NCBI GenBank assembly: GCA_020851115.1
Contig: JADZDJ010000266.1
Coordinates: forward strand, 1 to 62,696
Reading direction: 5' to 3'
Source: Pirellulales bacterium
Lineage (GTDB): Bacteria > Planctomycetota > Planctomycetia > Pirellulales > JADZDJ01
DNA: 62,696 nucleotides
The notes beneath the pieces are model-generated. The model made no database searches. It had not been told where the DNA came from and saw only the letters and a list, made by a program, of their open reading frames with translations. This document shows, in pieces, positions 1-8,033 of this stretch. The stretch's first letter is position 1; the number at the start of each line of letters is the position of its first letter. The translations under genes were made by a program, and so were the position numbers.

Positions 1-864
1 CTGCTGTTTGACCTGTTGAAGCTTTCCGACCTGCAGGCCACGCGTCAGGAGGGGGCGAAGCCGATCCCGTTCGACGTCAAAACCCTTTCCAGCGAAGATC
101 GCGGCAACTACACCTGGAACGAAATCGAATTCAATTCCACCCCCACTCGTCGGATCAAGGCGATTTTGACGATCCCCAAAGCGACCAACAGCGATCAGAA
201 GTTTCCAGCGGTCGTTTGTATTCACGGTCATGGCGGCAACCGAAACATCGTCTACGATGTCAATTCGCCTTACCGCGCCTTTGCGATCAAGCTGGCCGAA
301 GATGGCTATGTGACGATCTCAACGGATGTTGGCCAGCACGAAGTGTTCGAAGAGGGCCGATCGCTGATGGGAGAGCGCTTGTGGGACGTCTTGCGATGCG
401 CCGATTATTTGACGACCCTTCCGGAAGTCGACACCTCTCGCATGGGCTGCGGCGGATTGTCGCTCGGCGGCGAGATGACGATGTGGCTAGGGGCGATGGA
501 TCCGAGGATGAAAGCCACGGTCAGTTCAGGCTTCCTCAGCACGGTTGCCAACTTGAAAAATGGGCACTGCCCGTGCTGGGATTTCCCGCACTTCACTGAA
601 AACTTCGATTTTAGCGATATCTACAGCCTGATTGCCCCGCGGGCGCTGTTGTGCCAAATCGGCGAAAAGGAGGGCGCGCCCGGCGGCTTTCCACCCGCCA
701 TCGCTCGGGAAGCGCAAGCGGAAATCGAGCGCGCCTATGCCGTTTTCAATGCAGCCGATCGTACCAAGCTGGAAATCCATCCTGCAGGACACATCTACGC
801 CGTGCCGTCGGGTCAGAAGTTTTTCGACTCGAAGCTGAAAAATGCCAAGGGTGCCGCCAACTGA
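1..864 (+). CDS. alpha/beta hydrolase (dienelactone hydrolase/acetyl esterase type), 5' end missing
   Basis: The reading frame is open from base 1, so the true start lies upstream and this is a 3' fragment of 287 codons. It has an alpha/beta hydrolase layout: VVCIHGHGGN forms the oxyanion-loop region, GGLSLGGEM carries the nucleophilic serine in a GxSxGG elbow, and HPAGHIY near the C-terminus supplies the likely catalytic histidine. The acidic residue is less clear, probably just before or within GEKEGAPGG. Family members hydrolyse ester or lactone bonds, and many planctomycete paralogues sit with sugar-acetyl esterases. The substrate cannot be read from the sequence. A signal peptide cannot be judged because the N-terminus is missing. 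The next gene on the same strand starts 66 bases later. Confidence 0.85.
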   Translation: MLFDLLKLSDLQATRQEGAKPIPFDVKTLSSEDRGNYTWNEIEFNSTPTRRIKAILTIPKATNSDQKFPAVVCIHGHGGNRNIVYDVNSPYRAFAIKLAEDGYVTISTDVGQHEVFEEGRSLMGERLWDVLRCADYLTTLPEVDTSRMGCGGLSLGGEMTMWLGAMDPRMKATVSSGFLSTVANLKNGHCPCWDFPHFTENFDFSDIYSLIAPRALLCQIGEKEGAPGGFPPAIAREAQAEIERAYAVFNAADRTKLEIHPAGHIYAVPSGQKFFDSKLKNAKGAAN

Positions 865-930
865 CCCGAGGTCGCTTTGCTAGTCGCCTACATTAGAAAC
901 CGTTTGGATCTTTTTTTGCTTTTAAATTCC

Positions 931-1557
931 ATGCATCAGGCTGTACCGCGTTCACTAGTTGAATTTGTATCTTACATTGCCGCACTGGCTGTAGCGGCAG
1001 GCTGTTCGAGCGGCCCTTCGGCCTTGAAAATGGCATCGATCGACGGCAATGCCGGGCATCAGGCAATTCAAGAGTTTGATGCTAACAGCGATGGCAGTTT
1101 GGATGGCGCTGAGCTAGGAAAAGCGCCAGGGCTGAAAGCAGCGCTGGCAAGGGTCGATTCAAACCACGATGGAAAATTGACGGTCGAGGAAATCGATGCG
1201 CGGATCGATCAGTGGCGTGCGCTGCAGGTCGCGCTGATGCCGGTGACTTTCACGATCACGCTGGATCAGCAGCGACTGGCCGGAGCCGAAGTGCGGTTAG
1301 TACCAGAAAAATTCCTTGGAGCCGGCATCAAGGCCGCTGCCGGCACGACGAGCAACAGCGGAGCCGCTGGGCTATGGATTTCGGATCATCCCGACGAGCG
1401 AGGCGTCGGCCCTGGCTTTTACCGGGTTGAAATCACCAAGAAAGAAGGCGGCAAAGAAACGATTCCGGCGAAATTCAACGCGCAAACCGAACTGGGCGTC
1501 GAAATGGCCGGCGACAATTTGGACCGGGACTTCGTGCTCAATCTCAGCAGCCGCTAA
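931..1557 (+). CDS. EF-hand lipoprotein with transthyretin-like C-terminal domain
   Basis: A 208-residue protein is read from the ATG at 931; an in-frame TTG at 877 would add 18 residues but spoil the signal peptide. The N-terminus is hydrophobic and ends LAVAAGC, a plausible though imperfect lipobox, so it is probably a membrane-anchored lipoprotein. Two EF-hand loops follow: DANSDGSLDGAEL and DSNHDGKLTVEEI, both with the usual calcium-ligand spacing. The C-terminal 100 residues (VTFTITLDQQRLAGAEVRLVP onward) look like the small beta-sandwich domain common in planctomycete lipoproteins, often annotated as carboxypeptidase-regulatory or transthyretin-like. The function is unknown. Calcium binding is inferred from the loops. 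Confidence 0.8.
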   Translation: MHQAVPRSLVEFVSYIAALAVAAGCSSGPSALKMASIDGNAGHQAIQEFDANSDGSLDGAELGKAPGLKAALARVDSNHDGKLTVEEIDARIDQWRALQVALMPVTFTITLDQQRLAGAEVRLVPEKFLGAGIKAAAGTTSNSGAAGLWISDHPDERGVGPGFYRVEITKKEGGKETIPAKFNAQTELGVEMAGDNLDRDFVLNLSSR

Positions 1558-1612
1558 TCGGAGCTCGTGCGCAACACGCCGACAACCTGCGCGAAAATCC
1601 TCCGGCAGACGT

Positions 1613-1906
1613 CTATGCATCGGCACCGGCTCGCCGTCGTCGACGGCCGCTGCGGACGGCGCTCCATTCTTTGGTCAGCGACTCAAAAACATCGGGGGAC
1701 TCGTAGCGCACCACGTTTTTCCCTTCGGGCATCGGGCCGACCAAGCCGCGAAAGACGGGAAGGCCGCGTAGCCCCAGGTCGGTGCTACAATCGTCCACGC
1801 CAATTTGCGTGTGTAGTCGGAAAAGTGGTTCTGGTTTGTCGTAATCGCGAATACGCAGCTTGCCATCGGGACCGCGAGTGACCACCCGGTAGGTGTCTTT
1901 GCCCAT
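1613..1906 (-). CDS. small conserved-looking hypothetical protein
   Basis: A 97-residue reading frame begins MGKDTYRVVTRGPDGKLR. Its ATG at 1906 is preceded by GAAGGG eight bases upstream, a usable ribosome binding site. The frame extends further upstream (to 2023), but that part looks non-coding. The protein is charged and soluble, without membrane segments, and ends in an arginine-rich tail (SGRRRRRAGADA). I do not recognise a family. It lies convergent to the EF-hand lipoprotein gene. The support is the ribosome binding site and a protein-like composition only. Confidence 0.45.
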   Translation of the reverse strand: MGKDTYRVVTRGPDGKLRIRDYDKPEPLFRLHTQIGVDDCSTDLGLRGLPVFRGLVGPMPEGKNVVRYESPDVFESLTKEWSAVRSGRRRRRAGADA

Positions 1907-2496
1907 CGTCTGAACCCTTCTCGTGCATGGATGTTCGACCCGTGCCGGCCATTCGTGGCCTTGGCGTGGTCGATTGCCTTGGGACGTCAGGCCATCCATG
2001 ACCCAAGAAGCAAACGATGTCACAACCGAAAAGAAGCTGTGACAAGATCAGCTATCGGACGGCAATTGGACCAATTCGCAATCATTTGCGGCTTTCCGTC
2101 ATAGCGTGGGAATACGAAACAAGTGTTATAGGAGCGTCGCGCCGAACAACCGTCGAAGCTAGACCAAGAATCGTCTCAATTTGAGACTGCCAAAATGGCG
2201 CAACCCTGTTGCGAGTCGGTCGTGTCACGACTTGCATCAACCGCATTTTACGATGCCCGTGCGTTTCAAGTATGGCGCAAGTTGTTTACTATAAATGGCT
2301 TGCAACGAAATCCGTAGTCGAGCATCGATTCCAGAAATCAACGGCACCCATTTCCAGAAATGGCTGAAACTCGCCGGGCACATCACTTGCGGACAAGATA
2401 TTAAGCTTTTCCTGATCGTCGCTGCGCTCATCATCTTATTTATCCTTCGTTATCGGGATTTGCGCGTCGCAGACGGTCGGAACGGAGGTACACGCC
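1907..2496. other. intergenic region without a convincing gene
   Basis: About 590 bases lie between the minus-strand small gene and the sigma-factor gene. Short frames on both strands here (2237-2434 minus, 2295-2504 plus) have no ribosome binding site and no recognisable protein. The region must hold the promoters of both flanking genes, but I could not pick out a convincing one. Confidence 0.5.
2484..2488 (+). promoter_or_regulatory. strong ribosome binding site deciding the sigma-factor start
   Basis: GGAGG stands eight bases before the ATG at 2497. The alternative ATG at 2599, where family similarity becomes clear, has no comparable site. This favours the longer protein, with an arginine-rich 34-residue N-terminal extension. 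Confidence 0.6.
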
Positions 2497-3255
2497 ATGT
2501 ATAATGCCCACGTTCGATCACGTAAACTGTGGAAATTGCCATTTTCCGCTACAGGAACGCGGCGACCACGAACCCACGGCCAGTTGGGCCGTATAGAAAT
2601 GAGTAGCGCCACACGCGCACGATCCGAAGCAATTGCCTCGCGAGAAGCATTGTCGCGGCAGACCGATGAAGAGTTGTTGCTCCAATATCGGCTCCACGCT
2701 AGCCGTGAGGCATTTGAGGAACTGGTACATCGCTATGAACGCGAGCTGTACAGCTATTTACGTCGGTATTTAACCGATGCGACGCTGGCGGAAGACGTGT
2801 TTCAAGCGACGTTTCTCCAACTTCACCTGAAGGCGGATCAGTTCGAAGAGGGTCGGAAAGTGCGCCCATGGCTTTACACGATCGCTACCAACCAGGCGAT
2901 CGATGCGCAGCGCCGTAATCGTCGGCATAAGATGGTCAGCTTGGATCGCCGCGGCAGTCAAGACGCGGCGCGAGACGACGTCGGTTCGCTGGTCGAGCTG
3001 CTCACCAGCAAAGAGCCGGGCGCCATCTCGAACCTCGAAGGCGAAGAACGCCGCGAGTGGATCCAGCAGGCCGTTGCAGAGTTGCCCGACGCCCTCCGTG
3101 AAGCGGTGCTGCTGGTTTACTATCAGGGAATGAAGTATCGAGAAGCGGCCGATGTACTCGGAATTCCTGTCGGAACGGTGAAAAGCCGAATGCACGCCGC
3201 AATCCTCAAACTTAACGAAGCTTGGACTCAAACGCACCCCGCGGACCATGAGTAA
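2497..3255 (+). CDS. ECF-type RNA polymerase sigma factor
   Basis: A 252-residue sigma-70-like factor. Region 2 runs from about residue 50 to 125 (LLLQYRLHASREAFEELVHR, then AEDVFQATFLQL and RPWLYTIATNQAID, typical of the sigma2 fold and -10 recognition). Region 4 is at about 185-240 (LPDALREAVLLVYYQGMKY followed by the helix-turn-helix EAADVLGIPVGTVKSRMHAA). It has no region 1 or 3, as expected for ECF factors. The start at 2497 is chosen for its GGAGG site; 2599 (MSSATRARS) is the alternative. The stop codon overlaps the start of the next gene, a membrane anti-sigma factor, so the pair is very likely cotranscribed and translationally coupled. The regulon cannot be deduced. Confidence 0.93.
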   Translation: MYNAHVRSRKLWKLPFSATGTRRPRTHGQLGRIEMSSATRARSEAIASREALSRQTDEELLLQYRLHASREAFEELVHRYERELYSYLRRYLTDATLAEDVFQATFLQLHLKADQFEEGRKVRPWLYTIATNQAIDAQRRNRRHKMVSLDRRGSQDAARDDVGSLVELLTSKEPGAISNLEGEERREWIQQAVAELPDALREAVLLVYYQGMKYREAADVLGIPVGTVKSRMHAAILKLNEAWTQTHPADHE

Positions 3256-4237
3256 TCTCGCCCCGGAACGATTGCTCGGCTATCTACTCGACGCTTGCGA
3301 AGCCGACGAGCGACAACAAATCGAGCAACACTTACAGCAAGATGAATCGCTTCGACGACAATGCGAACTGCTGAACAAGGCGATCGCACCGTTGGCATGC
3401 GACAAAGCACACCTCGAACCACCGCAGGGCCTGGCGCAGCGGTGTTGCGAACACGTTTTTGCGCGGCTCGAATTGATGCCGGCGGCGCTTTCGCCGCTGG
3501 GAGGCGCGGCGGTGATCGGCGGGAGAGGCCGGCGCTGGTCGTGGCTCGATGTGTCGGTGGCCGCCGCGGTGGCCGCCGCCGTACTGTTCCTCATCGGGCC
3601 GGCGATTTTTCAAGCGCGACAGCAAGCGCTTCGGTTGACTTGCCAAGACAATCTAAGAGACATTGGCACGGCGCTGTCCAGCTATAGCAATCTGCACGAG
3701 GGAATGTATCCTTCGCTCCCGCAACGGGGCGGCGCGGCGTACGCCGGCATGTCTTGGGGCCCGATGTTGAAGGATCACCTCTCCGGCGATGATCGGATGC
3801 TTTGCCCGTCGTCACCGAGTCCTTGTAAGTCGCAGCAAGAGTATGTGCCCAGGCTCGATCGCTTGCAAGGAATGACCGACGACCAGATCAAAGCCGCCCT
3901 TCCTCAATTGGCCAGCATTTATGGCTTCACGCTCGGATATGACGATGGCGTTCAATATCGAGTGCATCGCAATCATCGCCGGGCGCATTTTGCCGTCGGG
4001 TCGGATCCACCCGGCCCAGGGGCGTCAAACAGTCTGAATCATGGCGGCCAAGGGCAAAACGTGTTGTTTGAAGATGGCAGCGTTAAGTTCGTTACCAGCG
4101 TCCATCCGTTCAAGGACGACGACATCTTCAGCAATGGCCACGGCAATGTCGCGCCCGGTACCGGCGAAAACGACTCCGTCATCGTCCCCGGCCATTTTCT
4201 AATTCGGATCCGCGTCCAAGCGCTCCGAGAGCAGTAA
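3248..4237 (+). CDS. membrane anti-sigma factor fused to a DUF1559/H-X9-DG-like extracytoplasmic domain
   Basis: A 329-residue protein whose ATG lies inside the end of the sigma-factor gene (8-base overlap). Residues 1-75 resemble a cytoplasmic anti-sigma domain (LLGYLLDACEADERQQIEQH), without an obvious HxxxCxxC zinc motif. A single membrane helix at about 97-118 (VAAAVAAAVLFLIGPAIF) would place the rest outside. The outer part begins CQDNLRDIGTALSSYSNLHE and later has NSLNHGGQGQNVLFEDGSVK. Both resemble hallmarks of planctomycete DUF1559 pseudopilins: the CxxNLxxIGxAL start and the H-X9-DG motif, here with ten residues between H and DG. The inference is that the outer domain senses an envelope signal and the inner domain holds the sigma factor. 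Confidence 0.85.
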   Translation: MSNLAPERLLGYLLDACEADERQQIEQHLQQDESLRRQCELLNKAIAPLACDKAHLEPPQGLAQRCCEHVFARLELMPAALSPLGGAAVIGGRGRRWSWLDVSVAAAVAAAVLFLIGPAIFQARQQALRLTCQDNLRDIGTALSSYSNLHEGMYPSLPQRGGAAYAGMSWGPMLKDHLSGDDRMLCPSSPSPCKSQQEYVPRLDRLQGMTDDQIKAALPQLASIYGFTLGYDDGVQYRVHRNHRRAHFAVGSDPPGPGASNSLNHGGQGQNVLFEDGSVKFVTSVHPFKDDDIFSNGHGNVAPGTGENDSVIVPGHFLIRIRVQALREQ

Positions 4238-4448
4238 CGCCGCGAACATGGCGCTCGCAATGGGCTTTTGCCCCTGCCGTTTCCATGTCGGCATGGGCGT
4301 TCCGGCTAGAGCCAACCGACTCTGGTCATCGGTCAACACGATGCTCTAAACCCTGGCAACGGCTGGCATCGCAGGCAGCATTTCACAAGCCGTAAAATTG
4401 AGTGAATTGCTGGCAATATCCAGTTCATGGCGCGAGCAGAAATTCGCA

Positions 4449-5711
4449 CTACTCGGCGGCTGAGATCCGGCGCGCAACGATAGCCGTGAACTGCCCCCTG
4501 AGTCGAGTTAGCAGAATTGTGGCGGCGTCTGCGCCGTCAGGACGCAGTTCTCGACGCACCTGTTCGGGTTCGAGCGGTACCCCTCGTTTCTTAATCTCCA
4601 ATCGACCAATTTTTCGTTCGGCAAGCCATGTGCGAAGGCGTTTCACGTGATACGGCATCGTCGCCAGCACTTGAAAGCACGTCATCGCTCCATCTGCAAT
4701 TGCGCGGTCGGACGTGAAGTACGCGACACCGCTGGCGATCGCGCGCAAGTCATGCTTCTGGGCGAGCGCTCCCTCGAGCTGAGCGGCTAGTACGGCAGAG
4801 TCTGGCTCAAACACATACGCGCCGATCTTTTCGGCGGTCGAACATTCAACGTGCCGCTCACCAACAAAACTGGCGATGATTCGCGGCGGCTTGCCGAGAT
4901 GTCCGCCGATGACTGTCGCCCGACAATCGCCAGGATTTCCTGCCAGGCTGCCACACCAAACCACGAGCTGCCGACATTGCCGGCCGCGGCTGATCCATTC
5001 GAGTTCCGCCTCGCGCCACCACGAATCGGTTAGTTCAGCGGCCGGTGCAAGCTTGATGGCGGCGTTTGGATTGACCGCCACCATGCGGTGGAGGGTATCG
5101 GCGGAGGGGGTATGCAATTCGACCTTCGTCGTGCGACGGCCGGCGGGCCGGCGATCGGGATCGATGTGCCAGGCGGCAAAGTTCGGTAGATCAAGATCTC
5201 CGATGTGGTCGCCCGCGACGCCGAGCGCGAGAACGGTGGCTGAAACGGCACCTAGCTCCACGGAGTTAGCCCGCAAATTCGCTTTGGTCAAGATGACTGG
5301 AATCGAGTCGCGATCTACCGCGACCACGGGTCCGCGTTGGGCTAGAGCAATCGCATCGCCGCCGATCCCGCAGCAAAAATCAGCCGTCGCGGACGCCGGA
5401 GGAAATTTGCCTGCTTTGTAAGTAGCCACAAGCTCGTCGGTCGCTTGCTCTAAACCTAGGGGCGTGAAGAACATCGAGTCGGCACGGTCGAATTTTTCGC
5501 GCCCGCGCATTCTAAGCCCAACCTGTTCCAAGACGAGCCGCGCTCTTGCTGGCGACAGATTCGCCCGCAATCGAGCCGCCAGGCGAACCGGTAGAAAACC
5601 GGATCGTTGGCTTTCGATGGCCGCTTCCGCGAGCCATTTTGTGGCCTCCGACCCTATCAGCCAGTCATAGTCGTCAATGTCGGAAGCGTTTGACACCCGA
5701 TTTCGGCTCAA
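4449..5711 (-). CDS. class I SAM-dependent methyltransferase with THUMP-like domain
   Basis: A 420-residue protein, minus strand. After an all-helical N-terminal part, the SAM-binding motif I is seen as ADFCCGIGGDAIAL, followed by VVAVDRDS (motif II acidic residue) and WHIDPDRRPAGRRT (a DPxR motif usual in this family). The C-terminal part, ending with LEIKKRGVPLEPEQVRREL, matches the THUMP-like C-terminal module that accompanies these putative RNA methyltransferases. The target is unknown; tRNA or rRNA is inferred from the domain. It is transcribed convergently to the sigma/anti-sigma pair, from a start at 5711, and divergently from the coiled-coil protein gene. Confidence 0.87.
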   Translation of the reverse strand: MSRNRVSNASDIDDYDWLIGSEATKWLAEAAIESQRSGFLPVRLAARLRANLSPARARLVLEQVGLRMRGREKFDRADSMFFTPLGLEQATDELVATYKAGKFPPASATADFCCGIGGDAIALAQRGPVVAVDRDSIPVILTKANLRANSVELGAVSATVLALGVAGDHIGDLDLPNFAAWHIDPDRRPAGRRTTKVELHTPSADTLHRMVAVNPNAAIKLAPAAELTDSWWREAELEWISRGRQCRQLVVWCGSLAGNPGDCRATVIGGHLGKPPRIIASFVGERHVECSTAEKIGAYVFEPDSAVLAAQLEGALAQKHDLRAIASGVAYFTSDRAIADGAMTCFQVLATMPYHVKRLRTWLAERKIGRLEIKKRGVPLEPEQVRRELRPDGADAATILLTRLRGQFTAIVARRISAAE

Positions 5712-5928
5712 TTAGAATCGACGTAGGTCGTTGAATCGCCGGAGGTTAGGAGTGGCTGGACGTTCGCCGAATCGCGATCGTCCGGACAACACCGGATCCT
5801 GGCGCTACACCACCAGATGTTAGTCCCTTGTCTGTCGGAACAGACCGCTTGGTTGCATTCTCGCGCCTGCGGTGTTTAATCGATCACACTCAACCGCGTT
5901 TTCGTTCGTCGTAAGAGGAGAGCAGTTC

Positions 5929-7380
5929 ATGGCTGCCCGGGAAAATCAAGGTTTGCAAATCGCCCTGATCGTGTTCGTCATGCTCACGATCATGCTCAGC
6001 GTTTCCACGTTTCTATTCTTTCGCAACTATCAGGCCGAGCAACAGCGCGCAAAATCGGCGGAAGAGGAAACGTCGAAAACGAAACAAGCGATGACCGTAT
6101 TGGAGGGGGACCGGAGCGCGTACGTCAAGTACATCGGCTTTCCTGAGAACGAAAAAAAGGAAACCATTGATGAAGCGATCGCCAAGGATTTCGCCGTCGG
6201 CGTCATGCTGGGATTGGCCAGCTTGCCGGAAAACGAGCGGAACTATCGCAAGCTGATTTCAAGTTATGAAGCTCTTGCCAAGAACCAACATGGCCAATTG
6301 GCCGATAAAGACAAGCAGTTGCGAGAGGCCAAAGCCGCCTTCGACCAGAAGACCACGGAATACGCCGACAATGTCGCCAAAATCACCAAAGATAAGGACG
6401 ATGAAGTCGCCAAGTATGCCGAAGAGCGAAAAAACCGCGAAGATCAAATCGCTCTGTTGGTCAAGACAAAAGATCAGTTGCTTGCCGAAAAAGATACTGC
6501 CGCAAAAGCCCTCGGCGACCTGAAGGCCCAGACCGACAAGGAACTCAACACGCTCAAAGATGCAGTCACAAAAAAAGACGATACCATTCAGGGCCTCAAA
6601 CTTAATATCAATGAAGTCACGAAACAATACAACGTCACTGCGGCGCCCGACGGCCGCATCGTTTGGGTCAATCAGCGCGAGGGAACGGCGGTCATCAATT
6701 TAGGCTCGGCCGACAACTTGCGAAAGCGAATCACGTTTAGCGTGTTCGACCCCGGCACGACCGACGTCAGCGCGCTCAAGTCGGATACATCCGGCAAAGA
6801 GGAAGCCGCCACGCCCGCAAGCGCCGCGGTGGTCAAAGGGAGCATCGAAGTCGTCAACATCACCGGCCGCCACATGGCCGAATGCCGAATCTTGCAACAT
6901 TCGCCCTCGAATCCGATTATTCCAGGAGACGTGATCTACACGCCCGTCTGGCAACCGGGACAGCAAGATCACTTTGCCTTCGCCGGAAAACTCGATATCG
7001 ACGGCGACGGCGAGGACGACAGCAGCCGCGTGAAGGACATCGTGCGCATCAATGGCGGCGCGATCGATAGCGACATCAACGTCCAAACGCGGTATCTGGT
7101 GATCGGCAAATTGGATGATCAGGGAGAAAACTCGGACAGCAGCAAATTACTTGCCGACGCCAAGAAATTTGGCATTCAGCACATTAAGCTCGGGCAGTTT
7201 CTCGAAATGATGGGCTTCTCGGCGAAAGCCGCCGAGGGCACGATTGCGCCTGGCGAAGGAATGAGATATCCCAATGCCGGCGAACCAACCGCAAAATTCC
7301 GCCCCCGCAATCCTCCCCCCGCTGGCAAGCAAGGCATTTCGGCATTTCAGACCCAGGCAGGGGAAGAGGCGAAAAAGTGA
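5929..7380 (+). CDS. membrane-anchored coiled-coil protein with BRCT-like C-terminal region
   Basis: A 483-residue protein is read from the ATG at 5929, which has GAGGAG eight bases upstream; an in-frame start at 5872 is less likely. One membrane helix at about 9-31 (LQIALIVFVMLTIMLSVSTF) is followed by long charged coiled coils (about 35-75 and 115-235, rich in K, E, D and Q). A beta domain follows (IVWVNQREGTAVINLGSADN to IIPGDVIYTPVW), of the kind found in FlgT- or MreC-like proteins. Residues 347-430 read FAFAGKLDIDGDGEDDSSRV, then INGGAIDSD, YLVIGKLD and AKKFGIQHIKLGQFLEMMG, which follow the pattern of a BRCT fold (GKL, GG, YLVxG, A..lgi..i....FL). The family is unassigned and the role unknown. 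The tail is proline-rich. Confidence 0.85.
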   Translation: MAARENQGLQIALIVFVMLTIMLSVSTFLFFRNYQAEQQRAKSAEEETSKTKQAMTVLEGDRSAYVKYIGFPENEKKETIDEAIAKDFAVGVMLGLASLPENERNYRKLISSYEALAKNQHGQLADKDKQLREAKAAFDQKTTEYADNVAKITKDKDDEVAKYAEERKNREDQIALLVKTKDQLLAEKDTAAKALGDLKAQTDKELNTLKDAVTKKDDTIQGLKLNINEVTKQYNVTAAPDGRIVWVNQREGTAVINLGSADNLRKRITFSVFDPGTTDVSALKSDTSGKEEAATPASAAVVKGSIEVVNITGRHMAECRILQHSPSNPIIPGDVIYTPVWQPGQQDHFAFAGKLDIDGDGEDDSSRVKDIVRINGGAIDSDINVQTRYLVIGKLDDQGENSDSSKLLADAKKFGIQHIKLGQFLEMMGFSAKAAEGTIAPGEGMRYPNAGEPTAKFRPRNPPPAGKQGISAFQTQAGEEAKK

Positions 7381-7480
7381 ATGACCTTTCCATCTGAAAG
7401 GGCGCGCACCCGGCCCGTTTAATTCTGGAGTGCTCGCGATTGCGATTTTGCGTTGACGGCTCATTGCCTTGCTCGCCAGA

Positions 7481-8008
7481 ATGCGCATCATGGCGCTACT
7501 CATCGACGGCTACAATTTGCTCAATGCCACCAACATTTTGGGGCGCGGCCGAGGTCCGGGCGGTTTGGAACGGGCTCGAAATGCGCTGCTGAATACGCTC
7601 GTGGAATCGTTGCCCGCCGAGGAAGTTTCGCGGACCACGGTGGTGTTCGACGCTTCCGAGTCACCGTGGGGCGTTCGACGGGAGCATTGCCATCGCGGCA
7701 TGACGGTGGTCTTTGCTTCGCGCGACGAGGACGCCGACACGGTCATCGAAAAACTGATTGCCGCCCATACCGCGCCCAAGCGACTGACCGTCGTGTCGAG
7801 CGATCACCGACTGCAAAAGGCCGCCGGGCGACGCCGGGCAACGCCCATCGACAGCGATCGGTGGTTTCGCCAGTTATTGCGCGATCGAGCTGCGAGATCG
7901 ACTCCGCTCCCGATGGCGGATATGCCTAAGCCCGAAGGACCGCTCACGGAAAGCGAAGTGACTCATTGGCTAAGCGAGTTCGGGTTGGGCGATTCAAGCG
8001 ATGCCTAG
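7481..8008 (+). CDS. YacP-like NYN-domain ribonuclease
   Basis: A 175-residue protein beginning MRIMALLIDGYNLLN; a second ATG at 7490 (MALLIDGYN) is equally possible and neither has a clear ribosome binding site. LLIDGYNLL, VVFDAS and the later SRDEDADTVIEKLI and LTVVSSDHRLQ carry the four conserved acidic positions of the PIN-like NYN fold of the YacP/Rae1 family. In Bacillus this family cleaves mRNA at the ribosome. The gene follows the coiled-coil protein by 100 bases on the same strand and faces the metalloprotease gene, with a 25-base gap between the stops. Confidence 0.88.
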   Translation: MRIMALLIDGYNLLNATNILGRGRGPGGLERARNALLNTLVESLPAEEVSRTTVVFDASESPWGVRREHCHRGMTVVFASRDEDADTVIEKLIAAHTAPKRLTVVSSDHRLQKAAGRRRATPIDSDRWFRQLLRDRAARSTPLPMADMPKPEGPLTESEVTHWLSEFGLGDSSDA

Positions 8009-8033
8009 ATCGCTTGGCGCACGGATGGCTCGA

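Noticed and set aside
2500..2505. TATAAT string just after the sigma-factor start
   Set aside because: It lies inside the coding sequence, and no -35 element exists at the correct distance.
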